Shown here: in pieces, positions 49,080 through 58,172 of the stretch | Layout of the letters: each line of letters starts with the position of its first letter | Position numbering within the stretch: position 1 is the first letter of the stretch | Assembly: GCF_021261325.1 (NCBI RefSeq) | Contig: NZ_JAJSBI010000007.1 | Span: 124,001-188,000 of the forward strand | DNA: 64,000 bases | DNA from: Streptomyces guryensis | GTDB taxonomy: Bacteria > Actinomycetota > Actinomycetes > Streptomycetales > Streptomycetaceae | Reading direction: 5' to 3' | Notes under the pieces: model-generated | Seen by the model: the letters and a program-made list of their open reading frames with translations, nothing else | Database searches by the model: none | What the model was told of the DNA's origin: nothing | Made by a program: the position numbers and the translations under genes

Positions 49080-51860
49080 ATGAGGCTCCGTCGAGGCGTG
49101 GCGATTGCCGCGGTCGCTGGCGGCGGCGCGGTGACCACGATGCTCGTGGGCTTGGTCACGAACGCGGTGTCGGCGCAGTCGCGTTGGCCCTCCTGGCTGG
49201 GTTGGTTACAGGAGCACCCCTGGTTGTCGTTCGTCGTGTTGGGGGCGGTCACGGCCGGGCTGACGGCGTTGCTCGCTGCCCTGGACGATCGCCGGGCACC
49301 GGGGCAGAGCCCGGAGCCGACGGGGCGTGCAGACGATGCGTCGGGTCCGCCTGGCGCTGCGCTGGTCCTGCGCTCGCTGCCGCGCGACACGACGGCGTTC
49401 ACCAACCGCACCGCCGAGCTGGAGTCGCTGGTCCGCTCGGTCCATGCGGCGCAGGAGGCAGGTGAGGTGCTGCCAGTCCATGTGATCGACGGAATGCCTG
49501 GAGTCGGGAAGACGACCTTCGCCGTGCACGCAGGGCATGTGCTCGCCGAGCGGTTCCCCGATGGGCAGCTCTTCGTGAACCTGAACGGGCACACCACGGG
49601 CCGTAGCCCAGTGCAGGCCACCGAGGCTCTCGCCTCGCTCCTCGCGGCCGCCGGTGTGCCGACGCAGCAGATACCCGTCGGCGACGACGTGGGGGCGATC
49701 ACGGAGGCGCGGGCCGCGATGTGGCGCAGTCGGCTCTCGGGCAAGAAGGCGCTGCTCATCCTCGACAATGCCGCCAGCTACCGGCAGTTGGAGCCGCTGC
49801 TCCCCGGCGGGAGTGACTGTCTCGTGCTGGTGACCAGTCGCAAGCGTCTGGCCGCGCACGAGGAGGTGGTGCTCCCCGTGCAGGCGCTGCCACCGGATCA
49901 CGCGGTCGACCTGTTCGTACGGCTCAGCGGGCGGCCGGCGGACGCGCTCGACCGGGACGTGCTCGAGGAGTTGGCTCGGCTGTGCGGGTACCTGCCGCTC
50001 GGGGTGTCGCTGCTCGCGGCACGGCTGCGGCACCACCCGTCCTGGAGCGCCGAGGACCTGCGCGAGCGGCTGGTGGCAGCCCGCCACCAGTTGGGAGAGC
50101 TGCGCGCTGGTGACCGCGCGATCGCCGCGACGTTCGATCTCTCCTATCGGGACCTCGCTCCCGAGCAGCAGCGCTTCTTCCGGGGGCTCGGCTTCTATCC
50201 GGGCACAGAACTCGACGTGTACATCGGAGCAGCCCTGGGTGAGGTCTCGGTGGCGGTGGCCCGTGAGCAGCTCGACGCGCTCTACGACGCCCACCTGATC
50301 GACGAACACCCCGGCAGCCGCTACCGGCTTCACGACCTCTTACGCGACTACGCCCGCGGTCTCGCTGACGAAGGGGACAGCATGGACCACGTACAGGCCG
50401 TTCAGCGTGTTTGCACCCACTACCTCGCTGCTCTCGCTGTCGCGAACGAGCACATCGTCCGCAGCGGTGCGGGCGTCCCGCCTCCGCCGGACGACGCGGC
50501 GCAGGTGGAAACCCCGGTCATGGAGTCGCGCACCGACGCGCTGAGCTGGCTGGAGACCGAGCGGCCCAACGTCCTGGCCTGTATCCGGCAGGCGAACGGG
50601 CTTGCGCTGTACGACCTGGTGATCCGGCTGGCCGCGGCCATGGCCCCCTTCCTCCGGCAAGCCGGCCCCTGGGACCAGGCCGTCGGGCTGCATCGGACCG
50701 CTGCCGAGGCCGCCCGGCAGACCGGCGACCAGCGGGCGCTGGCCGGCGCGCTGGCCGAACTTGGTGTCGTACGGCGCTTCATGTCCGCCTACCCCGAGGC
50801 GGCCGAGGCCCTGAACGAGGCGGTGGCGCAGTACGACGCGGTCGGCGACCGGCGCGGTAAGGCAGACGCACTCAACCAGGCCGGGATCGTCTGGTACCTG
50901 ACCGCGGACAACGACGCGTCCGCCCGCGCCCAGACCGAGGCCCTCGCCCTCTACCGCGAGGTCGGTCACCGGCTCGGACAGGCCAACGCCCTCGCTGACC
51001 TCGGCATGGTGCGCCGCCAGACCAGCGACTTCGACGCGGCCGTGGGGGCCCAGTCTGAGGCCCTGTCGATCTACCGCGAGCTCGGCGATCGGTACGGGGA
51101 GGGCAACTCCCTGCGGGATCTGGGCGTCGTGCACTGCCTCATGGGTGAGTACGAGCGGGCCATGCAGCGCCACCGTGAAGCGTTCGATCTCTACTCCGAG
51201 CTCGACGACCGGGTCCACCAGGCGTACGCCCTCAACGAGTTGGGCGTGGTGCGTCGGCTCAGGGGCGATCTCGACGGCGCCCGCGAAGCCCACACGCAGG
51301 CTTTGGAGTACTTCGTCGAGCTCGGCGAGCGGTTCGGGCGCGCGAACAGCATCCGCCATCTCGGGGTGCTGGATCGTCTGTCCGGGGACGCGACAACCGC
51401 GATCCGGGTGCTGGAGGAAGCCTTGCAGGTGTATCGCGATCTCGGCATCCGTGGAGGCGAGGCCGCCGCCCTCGGCGAACTGGGGGCCGCTCGCTCGGTC
51501 CTCGGCGAATGGGACGGTGCTGCTGAAGCGTTCGGGCGGAGCCTGGAGATCCTGCGTGAGCTCGACGACCGCAGCGGCGAGGCGGAGGTGCTCAATCACT
51601 GGGGAGAGCTGCTGCGTACGTCCGGCGAGGCGGCCGCCGGGCGCGAGCGCTTCGAGCAGGCGCTGGGGCTGGCCCGGGCCATCCGTTGTCCGTTGGAGGA
51701 GGCGCGGGCCCTGGAGGGTGTCGGGCGGTGCGTCTGGATGACCGACGGCTCCGACAATGCCGTCGAGACGCTGCGCCAATCCATCCTTGTATACCGGCGG
51801 TTGGGCCTGGATGCGACGGCCGACGGTATCGAGCGGCTTCTCGTGACACAGGCCGGGTGA
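49080..51860 (+). CDS. membrane-anchored NB-ARC/TPR (STAND) ATPase
   Basis: 926 residues. Two N-terminal hydrophobic helices (about 8-31 and 48-68), then an NB-ARC module: P-loop GMPGVGKT at 138-145, KKALLILDNAAS (Walker B), VLVTSRKRLAA, the GLPL-like GYLPLGVSLLAARL and the MHD-like region YRLHDLLRDYARGL. From about 500 on there are some ten tetratricopeptide repeats (ALADLGMVRRQTSDFDAAVG-type). Proteins of this kind occur as FxsT-like partners of radical-SAM RiPP genes, and also as SARP-like or defence regulators. It precedes the RiPP precursor by 155 bp on the same strand. Confidence 0.85.
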   Translation: MRLRRGVAIAAVAGGGAVTTMLVGLVTNAVSAQSRWPSWLGWLQEHPWLSFVVLGAVTAGLTALLAALDDRRAPGQSPEPTGRADDASGPPGAALVLRSLPRDTTAFTNRTAELESLVRSVHAAQEAGEVLPVHVIDGMPGVGKTTFAVHAGHVLAERFPDGQLFVNLNGHTTGRSPVQATEALASLLAAAGVPTQQIPVGDDVGAITEARAAMWRSRLSGKKALLILDNAASYRQLEPLLPGGSDCLVLVTSRKRLAAHEEVVLPVQALPPDHAVDLFVRLSGRPADALDRDVLEELARLCGYLPLGVSLLAARLRHHPSWSAEDLRERLVAARHQLGELRAGDRAIAATFDLSYRDLAPEQQRFFRGLGFYPGTELDVYIGAALGEVSVAVAREQLDALYDAHLIDEHPGSRYRLHDLLRDYARGLADEGDSMDHVQAVQRVCTHYLAALAVANEHIVRSGAGVPPPPDDAAQVETPVMESRTDALSWLETERPNVLACIRQANGLALYDLVIRLAAAMAPFLRQAGPWDQAVGLHRTAAEAARQTGDQRALAGALAELGVVRRFMSAYPEAAEALNEAVAQYDAVGDRRGKADALNQAGIVWYLTADNDASARAQTEALALYREVGHRLGQANALADLGMVRRQTSDFDAAVGAQSEALSIYRELGDRYGEGNSLRDLGVVHCLMGEYERAMQRHREAFDLYSELDDRVHQAYALNELGVVRRLRGDLDGAREAHTQALEYFVELGERFGRANSIRHLGVLDRLSGDATTAIRVLEEALQVYRDLGIRGGEAAALGELGAARSVLGEWDGAAEAFGRSLEILRELDDRSGEAEVLNHWGELLRTSGEAAAGRERFEQALGLARAIRCPLEEARALEGVGRCVWMTDGSDNAVETLRQSILVYRRLGLDATADGIERLLVTQAG

Positions 51861-52015
51861 ACCCTCTCGTCTGCTTCCGGAGATCGGATCATGTGGCCAG
51901 AATCCGTATGCCGTCCTGCCCCGCAGGACTGCTACGTTGCCGAATGATCTGTCGCTTCAACTACCGCCGTCGTCCCGCGTCGGGTCCCCGTCGCGTACTT
52001 CACGAGGAGTGTTGA

Positions 52016-52207
52016 ATGACACCGCCCCCGAGCCTCCCCGGACCGCACGACGTCGCGCATTCGGCACCGGAGACGGCGTCCAGCAACCCGGTCCTGGACC
52101 GTGTCGCTCACCGTGTAGGGCAGCGCCTCGCGGCTGAGCAGGCGGCGACGAGCCGCATCGGCGACGGCGCGCACGCGGCCTCGCTGATCTGGCCCTGGCC
52201 GTTCTGA
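52016..52207 (+). CDS. candidate RiPP precursor peptide ending in WPWPF
   Basis: 63 residues, ATG preceded by GAGGAG. A Pro-rich start and a helical leader (NPVLDRVAHRVGQRLAAEQA) are followed by a short hydrophobic tail: Ser56-Leu-Ile-Trp-Pro-Trp-Pro-Phe63. The tail holds two overlapping aromatic-X-X triplets, WPW and WPF, the type of motif in which radical-SAM enzymes join an aromatic ring to a beta carbon two residues on. It stands 13 bp before the maturase gene. Confidence 0.68.
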   Translation: MTPPPSLPGPHDVAHSAPETASSNPVLDRVAHRVGQRLAAEQAATSRIGDGAHAASLIWPWPF

Positions 52208-52220
52208 GCCGCAGCGGTAG

Positions 52221-53378
52221 ATGCCCCAACTCCGCGCCCCCTTCACGTCGTTCATCCTCAAGGTCGCAAACCGCTGCAACATCGACTGCGACTACTGCTA
52301 CGTCTTCAACTCCAAGGACCAGGCGTGGCGGAATCTGCCCGCCCGGATGAACCTGGACGTGGCCCGCGCAGCCGCCCGACGGATCGCTGAGCACACCGCG
52401 GCACACGTGCTGGGCACCGTGCACGTCATCCTGCACGGCGGCGAGCCGCTGCTCGCCGGGCCGCGGCACATGGCGGACCTGCTCGGCGTCGTCCGGGAGG
52501 AGATCCCGGCGGGCACGAAGGTCCGCTTCGAGCTCCAGACCAACGGCACACTGTTGTCGGAGGCATGGCTCGACCTCTTCGAACGGTTCGGAGTCACCGT
52601 GGGCGTCAGCCTCGACGGGCCGCCGACGGCGAACGACCGGCACCGGCTCACCCACTCCTCCCGGTCGAGTGCCGCCTCCGCCGTACGCGGCATCCAGCTC
52701 CTGCGCACCCGACCGCACTTGTTCGCCGGGCTGCTCGCCGTGGTGGACCTGGCCAACGACCCGGTCGAGGTCCACGACTACCTCGCCTCCTTCGAACCGC
52801 CCGCCATCGACTTCGGACTGCCGCACGGCACCCACGACGACCCGCCGCACCGCGACAACCCGCACCTGCCCGAGTACGGGCTGTGGATGAGCCGGGTCTA
52901 CGACGCCTGGCTCGCCCGCCCCGAGTACCGGCACAGCGTCCGGATGCTGGAGGACATCGTCGCCCTCGGCTCCGGTGTGCGCGGCTCGGTGGAGACGCTT
53001 GGCCTCGCCCCGCCGACAAGCGTCGTCGTCGAGTCGGACGGCACCATCGAGGGCGTGGACACCCTGCGGTCCGTCGAGGAGGGCGCCTCCTGGCTCGGGC
53101 TCGACGTCTTCGGGCATTCCTTCGACGAGGCACTCGGCCACCCCAAGCTCCAGCACCGGCTGTACGGCAGGCAGGCGCTCGCGGAGAAGTGCCAGCGCTG
53201 CCCGCTGGTGGAAGTGTGCGGCGGAGGCTACCTCCCGCACCGTTTCAGCACGGCCCGCGGCTACCGCAACCCCTCCGTGTACTGCGCGGACCTGGAACAC
53301 CTCATCCGCTACGTCCAGGACTCTCTGCGCCGGCACGGCTGGGATCAGCCAGCCGCGTCCGCCGCATCCTCTCCATAG
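52221..53378 (+). CDS. radical SAM/SPASM peptide maturase, FxsB-like
   Basis: 385 residues. The radical-SAM cluster motif is Cys19-x3-Cys23-x2-Cys26 (ANRCNIDCDYCYVFN), followed by HVILHGGEPLLAG and FELQTNGTLLSEAW. The C-terminal SPASM part has Cys324, Cys327, Cys333 and Cys355 (EKCQRCPLVEVCGGGYLPHR ... NPSVYC). This order is typical of the FxsB group, which forms aromatic-to-aliphatic cyclophane links in precursor peptides. The expected substrate is the 63-residue product just upstream. Confidence 0.87.
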   Translation: MPQLRAPFTSFILKVANRCNIDCDYCYVFNSKDQAWRNLPARMNLDVARAAARRIAEHTAAHVLGTVHVILHGGEPLLAGPRHMADLLGVVREEIPAGTKVRFELQTNGTLLSEAWLDLFERFGVTVGVSLDGPPTANDRHRLTHSSRSSAASAVRGIQLLRTRPHLFAGLLAVVDLANDPVEVHDYLASFEPPAIDFGLPHGTHDDPPHRDNPHLPEYGLWMSRVYDAWLARPEYRHSVRMLEDIVALGSGVRGSVETLGLAPPTSVVVESDGTIEGVDTLRSVEEGASWLGLDVFGHSFDEALGHPKLQHRLYGRQALAEKCQRCPLVEVCGGGYLPHRFSTARGYRNPSVYCADLEHLIRYVQDSLRRHGWDQPAASAASSP

Positions 53379-53454
53379 CCGTACCGCACCGCGACGACGG
53401 GCGCGAACGTTGGAGTCACAGAGTCGAGCGAACATGAAGAACAACAGGAGATGC

Positions 53455-53940
53455 ATGCCGATGAGCACGACGATCCGCCCCGCCGACAAGGGGGACACTG
53501 TCGCCCTGGCCGCACTGATCGAGGAGATCGAGCGGTTCTACGGATCGACCGAATTCCAGCCCTTCGAGGAACGCCAGGCCCAGGTGGAGGAAGCCCTGTT
53601 CGGCTCCCCGCCCCTCGCCTCCGCGCTGGTCGTCGAGGACGAGGCTGGCGACCTCGTGGGCCTCGCTGCGTACTCGTTCCTCTGGCCGGCGGCAGGCTCC
53701 ACGCACTCCCTCTTCCTCAAGGAGCTCTACGTCCGCGACACCCTCCGGCGACAGGGAATCGGCGCCCAATTGATGGCCGAACTCCGCAACATCGCCACTG
53801 CCCGCCCCGGGTGCAGCCGTATGGAGTGGATGACGGACCGCGACAACCCGAACGCCCAGGCGTTCTATCGGCTTCTGGGCTTCGAACAGGACAACGGGAA
53901 GATCGTCTACCGCGTGAACGCGGGAGCGGCCACGGAATGA
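53455..53940 (+). CDS. GNAT family N-acetyltransferase
   Basis: 161 residues; the ATG after AGGAG was chosen (MPMSTTIRPADKGDT), with 53461 as an alternative. The GNAT core is clear: LFLKELYVRDTLRRQGIGAQ, LMAEL with the acetyl-CoA loop RRQGIG, and NAQAFYRLLGFEQ. It could acetylate the peptide product for self-protection or tailoring, or an unrelated amine. Its TGA overlaps the ATG of the next gene. Confidence 0.85.
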   Translation: MPMSTTIRPADKGDTVALAALIEEIERFYGSTEFQPFEERQAQVEEALFGSPPLASALVVEDEAGDLVGLAAYSFLWPAAGSTHSLFLKELYVRDTLRRQGIGAQLMAELRNIATARPGCSRMEWMTDRDNPNAQAFYRLLGFEQDNGKIVYRVNAGAATE

Positions 53941-54302
53941 GCAACGCCGTACAGGACGAACGGTGTGACGAGTGCGGCAGCCGGATCGTCATCGGGCTGG
54001 GGTGCGACTGCCCGCCGGACGGCCGCGTGCCGACGCATCGAACCGCATCCCAGGTGCGCGAGGAGTGGCGGCGCTTCCCCACCGACACCATCCTCATCTC
54101 ACCCACGCAGTACGCGCACCGGTCGGGGTGCCCTCACCTCACCGAGGAGCTGGTGCAGCCGCCGCGCTGGGGCTGGATTCCTGATCCGGCACCCGGGCTC
54201 TGGGACCGTCTCGGCATCAGCCACCCGGCAGCCGCCACACAGGGCAACACCTCGCGACGTGCGATCAAGCGGTGCCCGGACTGCGACGCGGCTTCGTCGT
54301 GA
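53937..54302 (+). CDS. small zinc-ribbon-like protein
   Basis: 121 residues. Two Cys pairs flank the chain: CDECGS near the start followed by CDCPPD, and CPDCDA at the end, with a CPH in the middle (HRSGCPHLTEELV), suggesting a zinc site built from several parts. No family recognised. Coupled to the acetyltransferase gene by ATGA. Confidence 0.65.
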   Translation: MSNAVQDERCDECGSRIVIGLGCDCPPDGRVPTHRTASQVREEWRRFPTDTILISPTQYAHRSGCPHLTEELVQPPRWGWIPDPAPGLWDRLGISHPAAATQGNTSRRAIKRCPDCDAASS

Positions 54303-54374
54303 CCTGGGACCGTCAGATGGAAACGCTCAGCAGGACTTTCAGGAGGCCGAGGCGGAGGTCGAGGTCAGCACTGA

Positions 54375-55157
54375 TCACGTCATAGGGGTTTCCGTTCCGG
54401 CGGGCGCCCCATCGGTGCCCCGGCCAGGGGACAGCCGGGCCTTTCGGACGACATCAGGCAGCCGGACCTTGGTGAGGAGCCGCCCGATGCCCCCTGGGGT
54501 GGTTCCGAACTGGCGGAGGTACGTGGTCAGGGTGTGCTGCTGGGCGGGGGTGAGCACAAATTCCCGTACGCCCTCCTCGACGCGCAGGAAGCGGCGGGGA
54601 TCGCGTATGTCCTCCCGGTTGCGCACGGCTGCCAGGAGGCGGTTCAGGTTGAAGCGCGCGGTCTGGCACAGGACCTCGGGCGGGTCGATGCGGAAGATGT
54701 CGGAGAGCATCAGGCGGTGGTACTCGGCGCCCTCGCACACCAGCGCCTCGATCAGGCTGCCACCGCCCACACTGAAACCGGCCTCTCGCAGGGCCGCCAG
54801 GCATGCGCGAACGGCCACGTCCACGGTGTCCTCCAGAGCCTCGGAGAGGATCCGGATCCGGTACGTGCGGAGAAGGTTGTTGCCCAGGCGGCCTTCGACG
54901 TATTGATCGATCTCGTCGGTCGCGTACGCCAACAGCGCCGCGCGGTCGTCCCACAGATGTCCGCTTCTCTCTGCTTCGAACTCCTTCAGCACGGCCGACA
55001 GAGTCGGACCGTGGTCCATCGCCCTTGCGAGCTCCAGCCACCGCATGGGTGATATGCCGTGCGCGCGCAGGAGGGCGAGAAGGACGGCGAACATGCGGCC
55101 GTTGGGGTGGGCCGCCGCGTCAACGGCTGGAATGGGCAGCGGCAGGGGTCTGGTCAC
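54375..55157 (-). CDS. helical protein of unknown function coupled to the oxygenase
   Basis: 260 residues from a GTG (MTRPLPLPIPAVDAAAHPNG). All-helical with LLALLRAHGISPMRWLELAR and TARFNLNRLLAAVRNREDIR as its clearest segments; no metal-binding motif. The GTGA overlap with the oxygenase stop shows tight coupling. It may be a scaffold or partner in peptide or small-molecule tailoring. The pair converges on the RiPP-like genes, 72 bp from the zinc-ribbon gene. Confidence 0.6.
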   Translation of the reverse strand: MTRPLPLPIPAVDAAAHPNGRMFAVLLALLRAHGISPMRWLELARAMDHGPTLSAVLKEFEAERSGHLWDDRAALLAYATDEIDQYVEGRLGNNLLRTYRIRILSEALEDTVDVAVRACLAALREAGFSVGGGSLIEALVCEGAEYHRLMLSDIFRIDPPEVLCQTARFNLNRLLAAVRNREDIRDPRRFLRVEEGVREFVLTPAQQHTLTTYLRQFGTTPGGIGRLLTKVRLPDVVRKARLSPGRGTDGAPAGTETPMT

Positions 55158-56077
55158 GACAGGGCCTCCCCGCGGCGCAGAAAAATCTGCAGGAGCAGCC
55201 GGCGTTCGTCCTCGGGTTTGTCCTCCTGGTCGTCGCTGAGATCCTCGCGGCCGTGGCAGCACAGGTGCTGGTTCACGATCAGCAGGTCGCCTCGCTTGAG
55301 TGGGAACCTCCGCTGGCCGCCGATGAGTTCGCGTTCCAGCGCGCGGGCCGCCTTGGCGTATGGGTCGTCGGGGGCGGCGTCGGCGAGCATCTTCGCCGTG
55401 AAGCGTACGAAGCCGCCGAGCGGTGAGCGGCCGTCGATGACGGGGAAGGGCGTCCATTCCCTACCGACCCCGCTCAGTTCATGGAAGGCGCCGCCCTCGT
55501 ATTTCGGATGGCTGAGCAGGTCGGTGTCCCCGTAGCTGAGCCGGTCCACGGCCCGGCGGACCTGTGAGACGAGGCTGTGGCCCTGACCCTTCGGGGCCGG
55601 GTGGACGCAGAGCAGGGCACTGTAGTCGGGCGGCCAGGTGGAGTTGACGACGTCGATGTGCATCGGGCCGTAGCCGGAGCCGGTGGCTGGCATCGGGTCG
55701 AGGCTGAGGTTGGTATCGAGCGGCTTCCACAGTGGCCAGCGGTCGAAGGCGCGCAGCGGCCTGGCGATTAGGGAGAGCATCGCGGTGATGGCGCGCAGGT
55801 AGTCGGCCTGCGTGTCGACGGCGTCGAGGAGTCCGCCCAGTTCCAGGACGACGAAGCCCTCACCGTCGGGGGCGTTCAGCAGCCACTCACAGGTCGCGGC
55901 GATCACCGAGACGCTTGGCAGGCCGGACAGTGTCCGCCGGTAGCGCTGGGCGATCTCCGGGGCCAGGAGACCGTCCTTGAGCTCCCACTCGGGGAGGATC
56001 GTCGTGCTCTTGACGAGCTCGGCAACGAACTCCGGCGCCAGGCTGAGGCGGTATTCCGGCAGCGGCGGTGTCGGCAT
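55154..56077 (-). CDS. TauD/clavaminate-synthase-like Fe(II)/2-oxoglutarate dioxygenase
   Basis: 307 residues from MPTPPLPEYRLSLAP; an upstream extension is open but Pro/Arg-rich. The iron triad is visible: His-x-Asp in GPMHIDVVNST and the distal His in NQHLCCHGRED; the 2-oxoglutarate-binding Arg is in RRLLLQIFLR. It should hydroxylate or desaturate a small molecule or amino acid side chain. It may tailor the RiPP product; the opposite orientation leaves that open. Confidence 0.8.
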   Translation of the reverse strand: MPTPPLPEYRLSLAPEFVAELVKSTTILPEWELKDGLLAPEIAQRYRRTLSGLPSVSVIAATCEWLLNAPDGEGFVVLELGGLLDAVDTQADYLRAITAMLSLIARPLRAFDRWPLWKPLDTNLSLDPMPATGSGYGPMHIDVVNSTWPPDYSALLCVHPAPKGQGHSLVSQVRRAVDRLSYGDTDLLSHPKYEGGAFHELSGVGREWTPFPVIDGRSPLGGFVRFTAKMLADAAPDDPYAKAARALERELIGGQRRFPLKRGDLLIVNQHLCCHGREDLSDDQEDKPEDERRLLLQIFLRRGEALS

Positions 56078-56169
56078 GGCACTCCTCGGATCGGAAGTGT
56101 GTGGTGGACGGTGGTGCACGGAGAGGGAGGGGCGCCGGCGTTGAGGCCCGCTGCGATGCGGGGCCTCGA

Positions 56170-56718
56170 TCACCTCGCCTGCAGCCCCGGTGATTGGCCC
56201 TGCGTCGCGTGGCCCCGGTTCTCAGACGGGACCGGCATACGACACGGGAAGACACACCAGGCCACCGTCCCGTCAGCGTTGAAGCCCCACTTCCCGCCGA
56301 GCTCTTCGACGAGGGCGTCCACGAGCCATAGGCCGCGTCCGCTCTCCTCGTCTGCGCCGGCCTGTTTCGGGCGAGGGACCGCGGAGGGGCAGTGGTCGTT
56401 GATCTCCAACCGCACGTGGTCATCGGTATGTCTCAGGCGGAGACCGACCGTGGAGCCGTGCCCGTGCACCACCGCGTTGGTGGCCAGTTCCGAGATCACC
56501 ACCTCCGCGGAGTCGACGTCTGCCGCGGGCATGCGGCACATGTTCCGCAGCCACGCGGCCCCAATACGCCGGGCGTGCTCGACCCTCGACACCTCCCGCA
56601 CGAAGGCGATCTCGACAGGCGACGGATGCCCCACGAGTGCGGGAGTCGCGGACGTGGCGCGGGGGCTCGACGTGCGCGCGGGAGCGAGTGGGGCCGTCGT
56701 CCGAACCGCAGGCGTCAT
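56170..56718 (-). CDS. HATPase_c anti-sigma-factor-like protein
   Basis: 182 residues from MTPAVRTTAPLAPAR. After a disordered N-terminus come RRIGAAWLRNM, the N box VVISELATNAVVHGHGS, the G1 region LEINDHCPS and the G2 region EESGRGLWLVDAL: the RsbW/SpoIIAB-like GHKL ATPase fold found in many Streptomyces. It stands divergent from an XRE/DUF5753 gene, 232 bp away, a very common Streptomyces arrangement. Confidence 0.85.
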   Translation of the reverse strand: MTPAVRTTAPLAPARTSSPRATSATPALVGHPSPVEIAFVREVSRVEHARRIGAAWLRNMCRMPAADVDSAEVVISELATNAVVHGHGSTVGLRLRHTDDHVRLEINDHCPSAVPRPKQAGADEESGRGLWLVDALVEELGGKWGFNADGTVAWCVFPCRMPVPSENRGHATQGQSPGLQAR

Positions 56719-56950
56719 CGCCCAGTCCTTCCGCAGGTCAAGGGGGATCAGGAGTGCAGAACGCTCTCCATGGCCCAACCACCGTGCCGCGTGGGAAAGT
56801 TGCTTCGCAACGAAAATGCTTTAGAAATTTCTCCGCGAACGAAAATGGCACATGACACCGCAAGCGCATGGTCTGTTGCGGCGCGCGTAACGCGTGTCAG
56901 ACTTCGCGCATCGCGGCTTCGGCGAACGCATGCGATGGAAAGGCGAACAC

Positions 56951-57832
56951 ATGGCAGCCAAACCCAGGCCGACCGTGCGGCGAATCGAACTCGGTTACGA
57001 GCTGCGGCAGTTGCGCGAACGTGCCGGGATGACGCTCGAGGATGTCGCCGGGAGCGGCGCCATCAAGGGGCTGTACGTCACCAAGCTGCACCGCGTCGAG
57101 AAGGGGCTCCAGGACCTCCGCAGCGCCGGTGATCTGCGCGCGCTGCTGGAGCTGTACGGCGTGACCGACGACCGCGACGTCGACCAGCTCCTGCACATCC
57201 AGCGCGACGGCTCCAGCCAGGACTGGTGGACCCCGTTCCGGTCCACGATGCCGTCAGGCATGCCGCGCTTCGTCGGCATCGAGACCGCGGCACGAGAGAC
57301 GTGGGCCTTCCATCCTGCGCTTGTCCTCGGACTGCTGCAGACCGAGGCGTACGCACGCGCGCTGTACGAGCTCGCGAAGCCCATCGAGGAGACCACGAGC
57401 GAGTTCATCGAGAAGAACGTCCAGGTCCGGCTCCGACGCAAAGACGCCCTTACGAGGGACGAGGAACCGCTGCGGCTGCGAGCCGTGTTGTACGAGCCGG
57501 CTCTGCGGTACGTCGTCGGAAACCCGGAGGTGATGCGGGAGCAGTACGAGGAGATCGCCGAGCTGGCGTCGCTGCCTGGCGTGAGCGTTCAGGTCCTCCC
57601 CCAGACACTGCGGGGATACCTGTCCGTGCACGACTTCACGATTCTGCACCTGGACGACGGCATGCCCACCTCGGTCCAGGTGGACAACGCGTGGAGCGCC
57701 ACGTCGGTCTCCGACAAACCACGCGAGGTCGGACGGTTCACCCGCAAGTTCAACGCCCTCACGGCGTCAGCGCTGCCGCCGGAGGACACACCCGCGTTCC
57801 TGCAACAACTCACGCGAGAGATCACCAAATGA
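56951..57832 (+). CDS. XRE-family regulator with DUF5753 domain
   Basis: 293 residues. N-terminal helix-turn-helix (LGYELRQLRERAGMTLEDVA, KLHRVEKGLQDLRSAGDLRA), then the DUF5753 domain (IETAARETWAFHPALVLGLL, QTEAYARALYEL; RLRRKDALTRDEEPLRLRAV; VSVQVLPQTLRGYLSVHDF). These proteins act with a downstream DUF397 protein. The regulator's TGA overlaps that gene's ATG. Confidence 0.9.
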   Translation: MAAKPRPTVRRIELGYELRQLRERAGMTLEDVAGSGAIKGLYVTKLHRVEKGLQDLRSAGDLRALLELYGVTDDRDVDQLLHIQRDGSSQDWWTPFRSTMPSGMPRFVGIETAARETWAFHPALVLGLLQTEAYARALYELAKPIEETTSEFIEKNVQVRLRRKDALTRDEEPLRLRAVLYEPALRYVVGNPEVMREQYEEIAELASLPGVSVQVLPQTLRGYLSVHDFTILHLDDGMPTSVQVDNAWSATSVSDKPREVGRFTRKFNALTASALPPEDTPAFLQQLTREITK

Positions 57833-58059
57833 CCCAGCCCCGTACCCACATGGCACCCGAGTTCACCAACGCCGGAGCGCACTGGTTCAAGTCGTCATAC
57901 TCCGACGGTGCCGGCAACAACTGCATAGAGGTCGCCGACCTCACCGCCACGGCGCACGCCGGCATCGCGATCCGTGACAGCAAGGATCCCCACGGGCCCG
58001 CGCTGCTCATCGACCCGGCCCCCTACATGGCCTTCATTCAGGGCATCCGACACAGCTGA
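57829..58059 (+). CDS. DUF397 domain protein
   Basis: 76 residues: HWFKSSYSDGAGNNCIEVAD, then AIRDSKDPHGPALLIDPAPY and AFIQGIRH, the complete DUF397 signature. DUF397 proteins work with XRE/DUF5753 regulators in Streptomyces development and antibiotic control, as modulators or toxin/antitoxin-like partners in some pairs. Confidence 0.92.
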   Translation: MTQPRTHMAPEFTNAGAHWFKSSYSDGAGNNCIEVADLTATAHAGIAIRDSKDPHGPALLIDPAPYMAFIQGIRHS

Positions 58060-58093
58060 TGATTACGGTGATACGGCGCACGTCTGCCTGAAC

Positions 58094-58142
58094 CGTGCCG
58101 AGGCTGGAACGCCCTCCGAGCGTGTGGTTCAGCCTCGGCACG
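58094..58142. terminator. bidirectional terminator hairpin
   Basis: 13-bp perfect stem CGTGCCGAGGCTG / CAGCCTCGGCACG with a 23-nt loop, between the DUF397 stop and the end of the convergent membrane-protein gene. Serves both strands. Confidence 0.75.
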
Positions 58143-58172
58143 CGCCGATCGGACCGAGGGGGTACAAGAGGC

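Noticed and set aside
51957..53498. Minus-strand frame of 513 codons over the radical-SAM gene
   Set aside because: No recognisable content; the plus strand has the CxxxCxxC and SPASM motifs.
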